The notes: a model not told the origin generated them from the sequence alone. A DNA stretch of 31,489 nucleotides from Clostridiales bacterium UBA1758 (GCA_002315595.1 DCHG01000011.1:58061-89549), one strand, 5' to 3'; shown: positions 1 to 8,215, counted from the stretch's first letter. Made by a program: numbers and translations.

Positions 1-137
1 GCCACAGGGGCGGCAACCGGGGCGGCAGGAGCAGCAACCACGGGGGCAGCGGCTTCGTATTCATCGATGAGCATGGCCTGGCCGGCTTCGACCTCGACCT
101 CGTAAGTTCTGTTGTTGAGAGTTACTTTATATTTCAT
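1..137 (-). CDS. Biotin carboxyl carrier protein of decarboxylase complex (N-terminal part, cut by window edge)
   Basis: Only the first 45 codons are inside the window. The start ATG is at 137-135, with an AGGAGG Shine-Dalgarno located in the last codons of the upstream gene, which ends one base earlier. The protein begins MKYKVTLNNRTYEVEVEAG, the usual opening of small biotin/lipoyl-attachment proteins, and continues into an Ala/Pro/Val-rich flexible linker, which in this family precedes the biotinyl domain. The biotinylated lysine (AMKM motif) would lie beyond the left edge and cannot be checked. Directly downstream of a carboxyltransferase subunit and an OadG-like subunit, it most likely carries the carboxybiotin of an oxaloacetate decarboxylase or related sodium-pump complex. 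A membrane beta subunit would be expected further left (inference). Confidence 0.8.
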   Translation of the reverse strand, partial: MKYKVTLNNRTYEVEVEAGQAMLIDEYEAAAPVVAAPAAPVAAPV

Positions 138-138
138 C

Positions 139-495
139 TCACTTAACCTCCTTGATTGATTTGAAGCGCAACTCGTTGAGTGGCTTGCCGAGTTTATCGG
201 CGATAATGGCCATTACCATGGCGGCAGTTTTGGGATCGACATCGTGGAGCATGAAGTCACCCGCAGTACCCGGAGCAACCTTCTTTGCAGCAGGTGTGGC
301 GGGTGCGGCGGCAACAGCCGGAGCCACGGGCTTTGCGGACTTGGCGACCATGACTTTACCGACGATGCTAATAACGATCATCAGGGCGATCAGACCGACG
401 AAAACGACGGCATAGCCGAGAACGGCAGTCAGACCGGCATCACCAACCGGCAGTTTGGAGCCGGAGGCGACAATAGTAGAAGCGATCAGATTCAT
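139..495 (-). CDS. Sodium-pump decarboxylase gamma subunit, OadG-like
   Basis: This 118-residue protein has one membrane helix at about residues 24-48 (AVLGYAVVFVGLIALMIVIS). An Ala/Pro linker follows (about 52-72), then a short C-terminal soluble segment ending in PLNELRFKSIKEVK. This is the layout of small OadG/gamma subunits, which anchor the carboxyltransferase subunit to the membrane beta subunit. The start is supported by AAGGAGG seven bases upstream, and this ribosome binding site touches the stop codon of the preceding gene (gap 11 bases). The downstream biotin carrier begins one base after its stop, so the three genes are almost certainly translated from one message. Family membership is inferred from size, topology, the C-terminal motif and gene order, since gamma subunits are poorly conserved. 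Confidence 0.8.
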   Translation of the reverse strand: MNLIASTIVASGSKLPVGDAGLTAVLGYAVVFVGLIALMIVISIVGKVMVAKSAKPVAPAVAAAPATPAAKKVAPGTAGDFMLHDVDPKTAAMVMAIIADKLGKPLNELRFKSIKEVK

Positions 496-506
496 TTTGT
501 TCCTCC

Positions 507-1907
507 TTACGCTTCGACGATGGAGTACTTGACGACGTTTTCTTCTTTGGCTTTGCGATCTTTGAGGAACTTTTCAGCCTGCTGCGGATAACAGATGTAA
601 CTCATGATATCCTCTTCGGACTTGGCAAGATCACCGAGAGCAGCCTTGGCATCGGCAAAGTCCTTGCCGGTACGCTTGCTGTCTTCGATACGGCAGTCAA
701 CGGGCTGTCCGCCTTCGCCGAGAATTTTATCCTGAAGTTCCTTGGAAACGGGAGCCGGAGCAATGCCGTATTCGCCGTTGAAGTAAGCCTTGACTTCTTT
801 GGAAACCTGCTTGTAACGCTCGCCGAGGAGAACGTTGGTGACGGCCTGGTTGCCGACCATCTGGCTCATCGGGGTGACAAGCGGGGGATAACCGAGGTCT
901 TTGCGGACGTTCGGGATCTCGACAAGGGCTTCGTCGAATTTATCCATCGCGTTCATGTCTTTGAGGTTGGCGATCATGTTGGAAAGCATACCGCCCGGAA
1001 CCTTGTAAACAAGCGCCTGAGCGTCGGTACCCATGCTCTTGGGGTTGATGGTGCCGGCGTCGATGTAGGACTGCTTGATCGGCTTGAAGAAGTCGTTGAC
1101 TTTGTTGATGACGGCTTCGTCGAGTCCGGTTTCAATGCCGTACTGTTTGAGAGCGTAGTAGATGGACTCGGTGGCGGGCTGGCTGGTACCGTTGGAGAAG
1201 CAAGAGGTAGCGGTGTCGATGACGTCGACGCCGGACTCGATCGCTTTGGTGATGGTCATATAAGCCATGCCGGTAGTGCAGTGGGTGTGAAGGATGAGGG
1301 GCATATCGCCGACAGCGTCCTTGATGCCCTTGATGAGACCTTCGGCTTCATACGGGCTCATGGTACCCGCCATGTCTTTCAGGCAGATGGTGTCAAAGCC
1401 CATGCGCTGAAGTTCTTTGCACATCTCAACATACTTTTCAACGGTGTGGACCGGGCTCTGGGTGTAGGAAATACAACCGGAAGCGACAGTACGGTCATTA
1501 GCGTACTTTTTGGTGGCTTCGAGGGCGGTCTGAATGTTACGGAAGTCGTTCAGAGCGTCGAAGATACGGATGACGTCGATGCCGTTTTTGATGGAAAGTT
1601 CAACGAACTTTTCGACAACATCGTCGTGATAGTGCTTGTAGCCGAGAAGGTTCTGACCACGGAGCAACATTTGCAGGCGGGTGTTGGGCATATTCTTGCG
1701 GATGCCGCGAAGACGCTCCCACGGATCCTCGCCAAGATAGCGAAGGCAGGAGTCGAAGGTGGCGCCGCCCCAGCACTCGACGGAATAGTATCCTGCTTTA
1801 TCCATGGTGGAAAGGATCTTTTCGTAATCGGCGTAGGGAAGGCGGGTTGCCATCAGAGACTGGTTGGCGTCTCTGAGCACGGTTTCGGTGAAATTAACTT
1901 TTTTCAA
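507..1907 (-). CDS. Oxaloacetate decarboxylase alpha / pyruvate carboxylase subunit B (carboxyltransferase, no biotin domain)
   Basis: The 466-residue protein is a carboxyltransferase of the HMG-CoA-lyase-like TIM-barrel family. Visible motifs are RDANQS (12-17), LLRGQNLLGY (81-90), CLKDMAG with the active-site lysine K177, and HTHCTTG, whose H207 and H209 should bind the divalent metal. The conserved C-terminal PYC/OADA region follows to the end. It transfers the carboxyl group between oxaloacetate/pyruvate and biotin. Unlike full-length OadA (about 600 residues) it has no biotinyl domain; that function sits in the separate small gene two positions downstream. The start codon is TTG, preceded by AGGAGG nine bases upstream; no better ATG exists nearby. 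Decarboxylation with Na+ export is favoured over anaplerotic carboxylation because OadG follows, but sequence alone does not settle the direction. Confidence 0.9.
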   Translation of the reverse strand: MKKVNFTETVLRDANQSLMATRLPYADYEKILSTMDKAGYYSVECWGGATFDSCLRYLGEDPWERLRGIRKNMPNTRLQMLLRGQNLLGYKHYHDDVVEKFVELSIKNGIDVIRIFDALNDFRNIQTALEATKKYANDRTVASGCISYTQSPVHTVEKYVEMCKELQRMGFDTICLKDMAGTMSPYEAEGLIKGIKDAVGDMPLILHTHCTTGMAYMTITKAIESGVDVIDTATSCFSNGTSQPATESIYYALKQYGIETGLDEAVINKVNDFFKPIKQSYIDAGTINPKSMGTDAQALVYKVPGGMLSNMIANLKDMNAMDKFDEALVEIPNVRKDLGYPPLVTPMSQMVGNQAVTNVLLGERYKQVSKEVKAYFNGEYGIAPAPVSKELQDKILGEGGQPVDCRIEDSKRTGKDFADAKAALGDLAKSEEDIMSYICYPQQAEKFLKDRKAKEENVVKYSIVEA

Positions 1908-1962
1908 CTTTCTATACCTCCTTGTAGGATTGTGTATGAGTTAAACGGGGAATTAAGTCCCG

Positions 1963-1983
1963 CTTGAGCCAAAAACACTCAAG
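1963..1983. promoter_or_regulatory. Inverted repeat at transcription start (possible operator)
   Basis: CTTGAG (1963-1968) and CTCAAG (1978-1983) form a perfect 6-base inverted repeat with a 9-base spacer. It begins 4 bases downstream of the -10 box, so it covers the predicted start point. The position suits a repressor operator or a 5' hairpin; the cognate regulator is unknown. Confidence 0.4.
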
Positions 1984-1987
1984 ATAT

Positions 1988-2016
1988 ATTATAATAAATG
2001 AACAAACCAAACGCAA
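1988..2016 (-). promoter_or_regulatory. Sigma-A promoter of the carboxyltransferase operon
   Basis: On the minus strand TTGCGT (2016-2011) is followed after exactly 17 bases by a perfect TATAAT (1993-1988). The predicted start is near 1981, giving a leader of about 70 bases before the TTG start codon. Confidence 0.75.
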
Positions 2017-2160
2017 GTGTAAAAAACAGAGAAAACACCGTGAACTATTATAATTATGGTATATATTTTGACGAATTATGAATGATTTGTCTGCTTATTT
2101 CGGTTTGCGTAAGGAAAAAGAACGTTTTCTTTGTGAAAAAGAAACAAAGATATGATGCTT

Positions 2161-2200
2161 TTTGACAAAAAAGAAAAGGCACACCTGCGGGTGTGCCTTT
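2161..2200 (-). terminator. Rho-independent terminator of trkA-trkH
   Basis: On the minus strand, an 8-bp GC-rich stem (GGCACACC at 2178-2185 with GGTGTGCC at 2190-2197, extended by three A-T pairs) with a 4-base loop is followed by a T-rich tail. It lies 14 bases after the trkH stop. Confidence 0.9.
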
Positions 2201-2213
2201 GTGACGAAAATAT

Positions 2214-3656
2214 TCAGATCCTTTTCCATGTTCCGGGGACAAAGAGCAGAAGAAGCGGGAAAATTTCCAATCGACCGGCGAGCATACAGAACGATAGTAC
2301 CATCTTTCCGAAGCCGGAGAAGCAGGAAAAATTGCCCGAGGAGCCGACTACGCCGAGTCCCGGCCCAATGTTGCCGACACTCGAAATGACGGCGGTGAGA
2401 TTGGAGGAAAAATCCAGCCCATCGAAGGAAACGATCAGCGTTCCGAAGACGATGAGAAGAACATAGACCATCATAAATTGCGTCACGCTTGAAACCGTTG
2501 AGTCGGGGACGGTCTTTCCTTCAAGGGTGAGTACCTTCACACTGCGAGGGTGGAGAAGACGGCGAAATTCGCGTCCGACGGATTTGAAAACGATTTGGAT
2601 ACGCGAGCATTTCATACCACCACCGGTGGAACCGCCGCAGGCGCCGACCAACATCAGTATGATGAGAATGCTTTGGGCAAACATCGGCCAAAGACCGAAA
2701 TCGTATGTGCCGAAGCCGGTGGTCGTGATGATACTGACGCTTTCGAAAAACGCGTATCGCAACGCCGTGCCGAGATTGCCCGCATAGCCTGAAAATGTGG
2801 TAACCGCGATCAGAGCCGTGGCGATGGCGATGAGTGTGACATAAAAGCGGACTTCGGTCATACGGAGCGCCTGGCGGAATTTACCGGAAACAAGGTAGAA
2901 CCAAAATGTAAAGCGCACACCGAACATCAGCATGAACACGGCGACAATCATTTCGACCGCGACGCTGTTGTATGCGGCGATCGAGGCGTTTTTGACCGCA
3001 AACCCACCGGTACCCGCCGTGGAAAGCGCGATAACGGAGGAATCGTACCAGTCAAGGCCGGTCAAAAGAAGCATCAAAAATTCGAGGAAGGTCATGCCGA
3101 TATATATGGCATATAAGACCTTTGCGGAGTTGCCGTTGGTGGAGGCGAGTTTTTCGGAGGTCGGACCGGGGGATTCCGCACTCATCAAATTCTGCGTGCG
3201 GTGACCGACGGCGGGGAACAGTGCGATCAGCAGAACGAGAACGCCCATCCCGCCGAGAAAATGGGTAAAACTACGCCAAAAAAGGATGCCCTTCGGCATA
3301 GATTCAATATCGTTCAGGATGGATGCGCCGGTCGTTGTAAAGCCCGAAACGGATTCGAAAATACAGTCCCAAACATCCTCGAATTTTCCGGAAAGGTAAA
3401 ACGGGAGCGCACCGAACAATGAGATCGCGATCCAAATGACCGCGACGGATACGATGCCTTCCCTTTGCGAAAACGAGTGATGGTCGATTTTTACAAGGGT
3501 GAGAGGGACGGCCGCCGCAACGATAATAAGGATCGAAAGCAGAAACGGCGTCGGGTTTTCGTGATAAACAAGGCAGACGCCGAGCGAAAGTGCCAAACAG
3601 ACGGCTTCGATCAAAAGCGTTTTGCCGAGGGTACAGAACATCAGGCGATAGTTCAC
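2214..3656 (-). CDS. trkH: Trk/Ktr potassium uptake transmembrane subunit TrkH
   Basis: The 480-residue polytopic membrane protein has four pore-loop repeats that read clearly as SGFTTTGAS, STAGTGGFA, TTTGFGT and SVGNIGPG. These match the four selectivity-filter segments of the TrkH/KtrB K+ channel-transporter family, and the overall length matches TrkH. The start is GTG at 3656, only 12 bases after the trkA stop, with GGTGAG just upstream; an internal ATG five codons later is the alternative. It would form the membrane pore of a K+ uptake system gated by the NAD(H)/nucleotide-binding TrkA encoded immediately upstream. A strong terminator follows, so trkA-trkH is a two-gene operon. Confidence 0.95.
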   Translation of the reverse strand: MNYRLMFCTLGKTLLIEAVCLALSLGVCLVYHENPTPFLLSILIIVAAAVPLTLVKIDHHSFSQREGIVSVAVIWIAISLFGALPFYLSGKFEDVWDCIFESVSGFTTTGASILNDIESMPKGILFWRSFTHFLGGMGVLVLLIALFPAVGHRTQNLMSAESPGPTSEKLASTNGNSAKVLYAIYIGMTFLEFLMLLLTGLDWYDSSVIALSTAGTGGFAVKNASIAAYNSVAVEMIVAVFMLMFGVRFTFWFYLVSGKFRQALRMTEVRFYVTLIAIATALIAVTTFSGYAGNLGTALRYAFFESVSIITTTGFGTYDFGLWPMFAQSILIILMLVGACGGSTGGGMKCSRIQIVFKSVGREFRRLLHPRSVKVLTLEGKTVPDSTVSSVTQFMMVYVLLIVFGTLIVSFDGLDFSSNLTAVISSVGNIGPGLGVVGSSGNFSCFSGFGKMVLSFCMLAGRLEIFPLLLLFVPGTWKRI

Positions 3657-3668
3657 GATCTCACCGCC

Positions 3669-5027
3669 TTATTCAAAAATATTGCCGAGACTGCGCACCA
3701 TACCGCCGATGGAGATGACGATGACATTGTCGCCTTCCTCGATGGTATCGTTACCGCCCGGAATAATGATCTGGTTTTTGCGAAGGATTGCACCGATTCG
3801 CGTGTTGTCAAGAATTTGCAGATTACGCAACGGAATCGAGCAGAACTTCGGATCGGCGGTGGTTACGGAAAATTCCATCGCTTCGGCGGAGTGATCCGCG
3901 ATCTGATAGAGCGTGAGCATTTCCTGTCCTTTTGAACTCATCAATCCGCGCACAAAACGAATGATGTGGTTAGCAGTGACGGCTTTCGGACTGACGACGC
4001 CATCAATGCCGAGTTTTGCGGCAACGGCGCCGTAATTTTGACGGGTGCTTTTGACGATGACTTTTTGGACGCCTTTTTGCAGTGCGTACAACCCGGTCAT
4101 CATATTATCTTCGTCACGGCCGGTCAATGAAATGAAAACGTCGGCATTGCGCAGACTTTCACTGCTGAGCAGATTGTGATCGGTGCCGTCGCCGCAGATA
4201 ACATCGTGATTTAACAGATTTGAAAGTTCCCGCGCACGATTCGGATCGATTTCGATGATCTTGTTATTGATTTTGATTTTGTCAAGTTCACGCGAGAGGT
4301 GATAGGTAATGCGTCCGCCACCGATAATAATGGCGTTTTTAGTGCGGGTATAGGCACGTCCGAGTGCGCGGAAAAATGCGGAAACACCGGAAATTTCACC
4401 CAAAACATGGACCTTATCTTCCGGTTGGAAGACAAATGAGCCGTCCGGGATAAAGGTGCTGCCGTTGCGTTCGACGGCGGCAAAAAGGATCGGGATATCG
4501 TGGATATAGCGTTTGATGGATGCGATCTCGCACCCGGAAATGAAGTCGCCTTCCCATACGCGGAAACTGACCATTTCGAGTCTGCCACGGTAGAAAGTTT
4601 CGATTTCCGCCGCCTGGGGGAAGCGTACCAGACGCGTAATGGCGTTGGCGGTCGCCTGTTCCGGGTTGATGGTCATGTCGAGGTCGAGCATCGAACGAAG
4701 CGATGCAATATCCTGCAAATAGCCGACGTTTCGAATTCGGGCAATCGTGTGTTTTGCACCGAGATTTTTGGCAAGATAGCACGCGAGCATATTCACTTCG
4801 TCGCTTCCCGTCAGGGCGATGACGACGTCACTGTCCTCGACACGGGCTTCACGAAGAATGGTGACGGAGGTGCCGTTGCCCGAAACCGCAAGCGCGTCAA
4901 GTGTTTCATTTGCACGGGACACGGCATTTTCGTCAGTATCAATCAGTGTAACATTGTGATTTTCGGCAATCATTCGTTCGGCGACATAGTAGCCGACCTT
5001 TCCACAGCCGATGATTAGAATTTTCAT
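3669..5027 (-). CDS. trkA: Trk potassium uptake regulatory subunit TrkA
   Basis: The 452-residue cytoplasmic protein is a tandem duplication of TrkA-N plus TrkA-C (RCK) units. The first Rossmann motif is IIGCGKVG at residues 4-11; the second (IIIGGGRITYHL) is near residue 235. Each is followed by an acidic end-of-strand-2 segment (LIDTDE, IEIDPN) and then a TrkA-C domain. It binds NAD(H)/ATP and gates TrkH. The frame is open 23 codons further upstream, but the start at 5027 is chosen because it has TAGGAG seven bases upstream and opens directly with the first Rossmann strand. It is first in the trkA-trkH operon, with a clear promoter upstream. Confidence 0.95.
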   Translation of the reverse strand: MKILIIGCGKVGYYVAERMIAENHNVTLIDTDENAVSRANETLDALAVSGNGTSVTILREARVEDSDVVIALTGSDEVNMLACYLAKNLGAKHTIARIRNVGYLQDIASLRSMLDLDMTINPEQATANAITRLVRFPQAAEIETFYRGRLEMVSFRVWEGDFISGCEIASIKRYIHDIPILFAAVERNGSTFIPDGSFVFQPEDKVHVLGEISGVSAFFRALGRAYTRTKNAIIIGGGRITYHLSRELDKIKINNKIIEIDPNRARELSNLLNHDVICGDGTDHNLLSSESLRNADVFISLTGRDEDNMMTGLYALQKGVQKVIVKSTRQNYGAVAAKLGIDGVVSPKAVTANHIIRFVRGLMSSKGQEMLTLYQIADHSAEAMEFSVTTADPKFCSIPLRNLQILDNTRIGAILRKNQIIIPGGNDTIEEGDNVIVISIGGMVRSLGNIFE

Positions 5028-5077
5028 TGAACGGCTCCTATCAGACTGACAAGCAAAAGACCTATTGGAATTAAAAA

Positions 5078-5106
5078 ATAATATCACCGAAGTCACAAAA
5101 AGTCAA
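5078..5106 (-). promoter_or_regulatory. Sigma-A promoter of trkA-trkH
   Basis: On the minus strand TTGACT (5106-5101), a 17-base spacer and TATTAT (5083-5078) lie about 50 bases upstream of the trkA start. Confidence 0.75.
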
Positions 5107-5160
5107 TATGGTATAAAACAAGAAATCCCTGTTTTTCGTAGGATTATTCGTATAAAAACG

Positions 5161-5198
5161 AAAGATTGTCGGAAGACGGGCGTATTCCGACAATCTTT
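5161..5198 (-). terminator. Terminator of the response regulator-kinase-GerMN operon
   Basis: A 14-bp perfect stem (AAAGATTGTCGGAA at 5161-5174, complement at 5185-5198) with a 10-base loop begins directly after the GerMN stop codon. T-rich sequence follows on the minus strand. Confidence 0.85.
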
Positions 5199-6089
5199 TT
5201 ATTCAAAATCAGCGGCGGACAAGGGAGAAGACAGATCGACGAATTCGAGAAGGTTTCCGCTTTTGCCCTCGATGGTGATCAAAACGTTGAAAACCTCGTC
5301 ACTGTTTGTCAGCGAATAGACGATGGATTCAACGGCTTTTCGTTGTGCGTTTTCGTCCTGCGGCAGTAATGTCAGAAATTCTGAGGACAGATTGAGCGTG
5401 CAATGTCCGTTTTCGACGAGAATGTTGATCAAACGGACGCCTTCGGGGATCGCGGAAATATGACCGTCGATCGCAGGTCCGTTGAGAAGTTCAGTGATGA
5501 TATAATACGGCACTGAGGTGGAATTGCTGACGACGATCGAACGCGGCTCGATGGAAAGAAAGCCGGTCTGTTCATCACAGAAATAGAGATTAAGATTCAT
5601 TTGAATTCTTGCGGCACGGATTGCATCATTACTGAACGACGATCTGCGGTAGATCTCGTTGACGGATTGCGTTGTGGGATCGTTCTCGATCGAGATGGCG
5701 ACGCAATCGACGAAATCAAGGCTTGTCAGCGTATTGCAGATGCAGGACGCCGCCAGCGTACGCGCATAGCCCGAAAGCAACTGATACTCCCGCGACAGAA
5801 CGACTTTCGCAATATCGTCTTCGAGTTCGAGATAGACGATCTCCGTATCTTCGGGAAACGGAGAAACAATCGCGTCGTCGTTTGTCGGCTGTACCATACG
5901 TTCGGCGAGGGAACGAAGCATTTTGAGTTTTTCACCGGGTGCGATGTAAACATCCCTTTTTTCCAAGACCTCATCTTCGGCGGGGGAAAGATAGTAGATC
6001 GAAGCATTGTTTTCGACTTTTTTTGCGCAGGACGAAAACAGGGATAAAACCGTGCATAAAACAAGCACGATACCGATCTTACGCTTCAT
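5199..6089 (-). CDS. GerMN-domain lipoprotein
   Basis: The 296-residue protein begins with a lipoprotein signal: basic MKRK, a hydrophobic core and lipobox LFSS-C with the lipidated cysteine at position 21. The remainder reads as two GerMN-type repeats (about 50-155 and 175-285), each with the family's pattern of a helix ending in L-N-G-P or similar followed by a strand with hydrophobic V-x-L-S-x-E/F (for example HCTLNLSSEF). GerMN domains occur in the spore germination protein GerM and in actinobacterial LpqB. The frame extends 102 codons further upstream inside the kinase gene, but the start at 6089 has GGAGGTGA seven bases upstream and gives the signal peptide. It overlaps the kinase by 11 bases, so it is probably translationally coupled and works with that kinase at the outer membrane face (inference). 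Confidence 0.85.
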   Translation of the reverse strand: MKRKIGIVLVLCTVLSLFSSCAKKVENNASIYYLSPAEDEVLEKRDVYIAPGEKLKMLRSLAERMVQPTNDDAIVSPFPEDTEIVYLELEDDIAKVVLSREYQLLSGYARTLAASCICNTLTSLDFVDCVAISIENDPTTQSVNEIYRRSSFSNDAIRAARIQMNLNLYFCDEQTGFLSIEPRSIVVSNSTSVPYYIITELLNGPAIDGHISAIPEGVRLINILVENGHCTLNLSSEFLTLLPQDENAQRKAVESIVYSLTNSDEVFNVLITIEGKSGNLLEFVDLSSPLSAADFE

Positions 6090-7530
6090 TTTCGTCACCT
6101 CCGTCGGCGGAGCATTCTTCATCGGAAGCGGCTTCCGGCAGATATTCGGGCAACTGAACGATGAAGCGGCTTCCGCCGGAAACGCTGGGTTCCACATGGA
6201 TCTTTCCGCCGAATTTGGTCGTGTTTTCCGAAACGATCGCAAGACCGAGTCCCGTTCCGCCGGCACTGCGGGAACGAGCCTTGTCAATGCGATAAAAACG
6301 CTCGAAAATATGTTCGCGTTCGGATTCGGGAATGCCGGGGCCGGTATCGTCGACGATGAAGAACACCGATCCTTCTTTTTTGTAAAGAAAGACATTTTCT
6401 TCGCCGCCCCGACGGTTATATTTGATGGCGTTTTCCATCAGGTTGTAGACGATTTGATAAATACTGTCGCCGTCGGCGTAGACAATGCAGTCATCCCCGA
6501 CAGAGCAGGTCAGTTTGACATCCGCACGCTCGGAAACCGGGCCGAGCATATGCGCCGAAACATTGACGGTATCCGCCATGTTGACAGCGGTGAGGTTGGG
6601 GGTACGGCTGGAAAGTTTGGTCAGCGTCAGCATTTTGCCCGTGATCCTGGTCAAACGGTCAATTTCCGTGCCGATGTCGCCGACAAATTCGCGCACCATA
6701 TCCGCGGGCATATCCTGGCTTTGCAGAATGGCATCCGCAAGCAGACGCATCGAGGAAAGCGGTGTGCGCAATTCATGCGATGCGTCGGAAACAAATTGCT
6801 TTCTGCGGTCTTCGTTTTGCTGGATTTCGGTGGCAAGTTCATCCATACGAGCCGCAAGAGTGGACAGTTCGTCCTTTCCGCGTGCGCCCGTGGAGGAATA
6901 TTCGCCGGAACGCATATCGTCGATGGCGGAGTACAGACGCAGAAAGCGTTTTGTCAAAATGACCATCATTGCGACGGTCACGCCACCGATAATGACGCCG
7001 ATGATGACCGAAAATCGGGCGATCGTAGAGCGTATGCCGGAAAGAAAGGTAGCCTGCTCCGCATCGGATTCATGCAAATATGCCACGCCGATGAGATTGC
7101 CGCGCAAAAAGATCGGGCAGGCGGCGGTACTGTAAACAAATTCGTCGGTGAATTGGCACGAAAAGACATCCTGACCGCGCATGGCGGCGGAAATTTCCGG
7201 CTGAAGCATATATTTTTTGACCTGAGAATCAACGCGGGAACTGTCGAAAAGACATTTCCCAACATTGTCCGTGATGATCAGTCGCTCGTCGTTGTAGATC
7301 GAAAAATATTCGAGGGCGAGAGAAACGCGGCTCGAAGTAAGCGTTTCGATCTGTGAGACGGTGGAAGCGATCGTTTCCACACGCGCCGAAAGTTTGTCAT
7401 TATTCGAATCGGAAATCAGTTGTTCCGTGATCAGCACGGGAAAAATATTGAGCAGAGTGATGATAACAATGGAAACGGCGATGATCGAGCCCGCAATCTG
7501 GAATCGGATCCCACCGAAAAAACTGCCCAT
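6079..7530 (-). CDS. Membrane sensor histidine kinase
   Basis: The 483-residue protein has a first membrane helix (about 12-35), an extracytoplasmic sensor region of about 135 residues, a second helix (about 172-193) and a HAMP-like linker. The HisKA dimerisation domain follows with the phospho-acceptor in SDASHELRTPLSS (H252), then a HATPase domain with N box NLMENAIKYN, G1 DDTGPGIP and G2 GGTGLGLAI. It should autophosphorylate H252 and pass the phosphate to the adjacent response regulator. The C-terminus ends in an unusual acidic tail of about 20 residues (Asp/Glu-rich). It starts 7 bases after the regulator stop and overlaps the following lipoprotein gene by 11 bases. The ligand is unknown; linkage to a GerMN lipoprotein and a divergent carboxypeptidase suggests cell-envelope sensing (inference). 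Confidence 0.92.
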   Translation of the reverse strand: MGSFFGGIRFQIAGSIIAVSIVIITLLNIFPVLITEQLISDSNNDKLSARVETIASTVSQIETLTSSRVSLALEYFSIYNDERLIITDNVGKCLFDSSRVDSQVKKYMLQPEISAAMRGQDVFSCQFTDEFVYSTAACPIFLRGNLIGVAYLHESDAEQATFLSGIRSTIARFSVIIGVIIGGVTVAMMVILTKRFLRLYSAIDDMRSGEYSSTGARGKDELSTLAARMDELATEIQQNEDRRKQFVSDASHELRTPLSSMRLLADAILQSQDMPADMVREFVGDIGTEIDRLTRITGKMLTLTKLSSRTPNLTAVNMADTVNVSAHMLGPVSERADVKLTCSVGDDCIVYADGDSIYQIVYNLMENAIKYNRRGGEENVFLYKKEGSVFFIVDDTGPGIPESEREHIFERFYRIDKARSRSAGGTGLGLAIVSENTTKFGGKIHVEPSVSGGSRFIVQLPEYLPEAASDEECSADGGDENEA

Positions 7531-7537
7531 ATGCGCG

Positions 7538-8215
7538 TTATGCCTTGTAATAGTAACCTACCCCCCACCTGGTGAGGATGTTTTTGGGATCCGCGGGATT
7601 GTCTTCCAACTTTTCACGGATGCGCCGGACATGGACGTCCACCGTGCGGATGCCGCCCGGAAAGTCCTCGCCCCAGATCTCACGCAAAAGATCTTCACGG
7701 CTGTAAACCTTGCCCGGATTGAGCACGAAGGTTTCAAGCAGATCGTATTCTTTGAGCGTCAGGCTTACTTCTCTGCCTTCGACGATCGCACCGCGATGTT
7801 CCGTGTCAAGTTCGATACGGGAACTGCCATTGACAAGGTCGGGGTGTTTGGATTGTACCGATACACGGCGGAAAATGGCGCGCATACGCGATTTGAGTTC
7901 CAAAATGTTGAACGGTTTGGTGATGTAATCGTCCGCGCCGGATTCAAAGCCGACGAGTTTTTCGCGGTCGTCGTCTTTGGCAGTGAGAATGATGATCGGC
8001 ACGGAGGAAAATTCGCGGATTTCGCGGCAGGCACTCATCCCGTCGAGTTTCGGCATCATCAGGTCAAGCAGGATCGCGTCATACGCGGTCCGCTTTGCGG
8101 CGTCGACGGCGGCTTCCCCATCCGACGCAGTGTCGACGTCGTAGCCTTCGTTTTCAAGGTTGAATTTCAGGCCTTTGACGATGATCGGTTCATCGTCGAC
8201 AACGAGTATTCTCAT
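7538..8215 (-). CDS. OmpR/PhoB-family response regulator
   Basis: The 225-residue protein has a receiver domain (residues 1-115) with the acidic pair D7/D8, phosphorylation site D51 in LLDLMMPKLDG, a T/S at TAKDD and the conserved lysine in TKPF. A winged-helix trans_reg_C domain (about 130-225) follows, containing LTLKEYDLLE and RTVDVHVRRIREKL, both hallmarks of the OmpR class. The start ATG at 8215 has GGAG about six bases upstream. It is the first gene of the regulator-kinase-GerMN lipoprotein operon and is divergent from the carboxypeptidase gene, whose promoter it may control (inference from position). Confidence 0.95.
   Translation of the reverse strand: MRILVVDDEPIIVKGLKFNLENEGYDVDTASDGEAAVDAAKRTAYDAILLDLMMPKLDGMSACREIREFSSVPIIILTAKDDDREKLVGFESGADDYITKPFNILELKSRMRAIFRRVSVQSKHPDLVNGSSRIELDTEHRGAIVEGREVSLTLKEYDLLETFVLNPGKVYSREDLLREIWGEDFPGGIRTVDVHVRRIREKLEDNPADPKNILTRWGVGYYYKA

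Larger units (their letters stand above)
1908..2213. other. Intergenic region between carboxyltransferase operon and trkH
   Basis: This stretch of about 300 bases has no convincing gene. Reading on the minus strand, it holds the trkH terminator, an AT-rich spacer with no evident structure (about 2020-2160), the promoter of the carboxyltransferase operon and an inverted repeat at its start point, each listed separately. The short frames in it (for example 2054-2242 minus) have no ribosome binding site and no family resemblance. Confidence 0.7.

Noticed and set aside
5161..5198. 14-bp stem as a regulatory repeat for trkA
   Set aside because: It begins right after the lipoprotein stop codon and has a T-rich tail, so a terminator explains it.
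6090..6395. 102-codon N-terminal extension of the GerMN lipoprotein
   Set aside because: It lies inside the kinase gene and is low-complexity Ser/Pro-rich; the downstream start has a strong ribosome site and opens with a lipoprotein signal.
6007..7356. 449-codon open frame on the plus strand
   Set aside because: It is antisense to the histidine kinase, which has all motifs; the frame has no family resemblance and is a codon-bias shadow.
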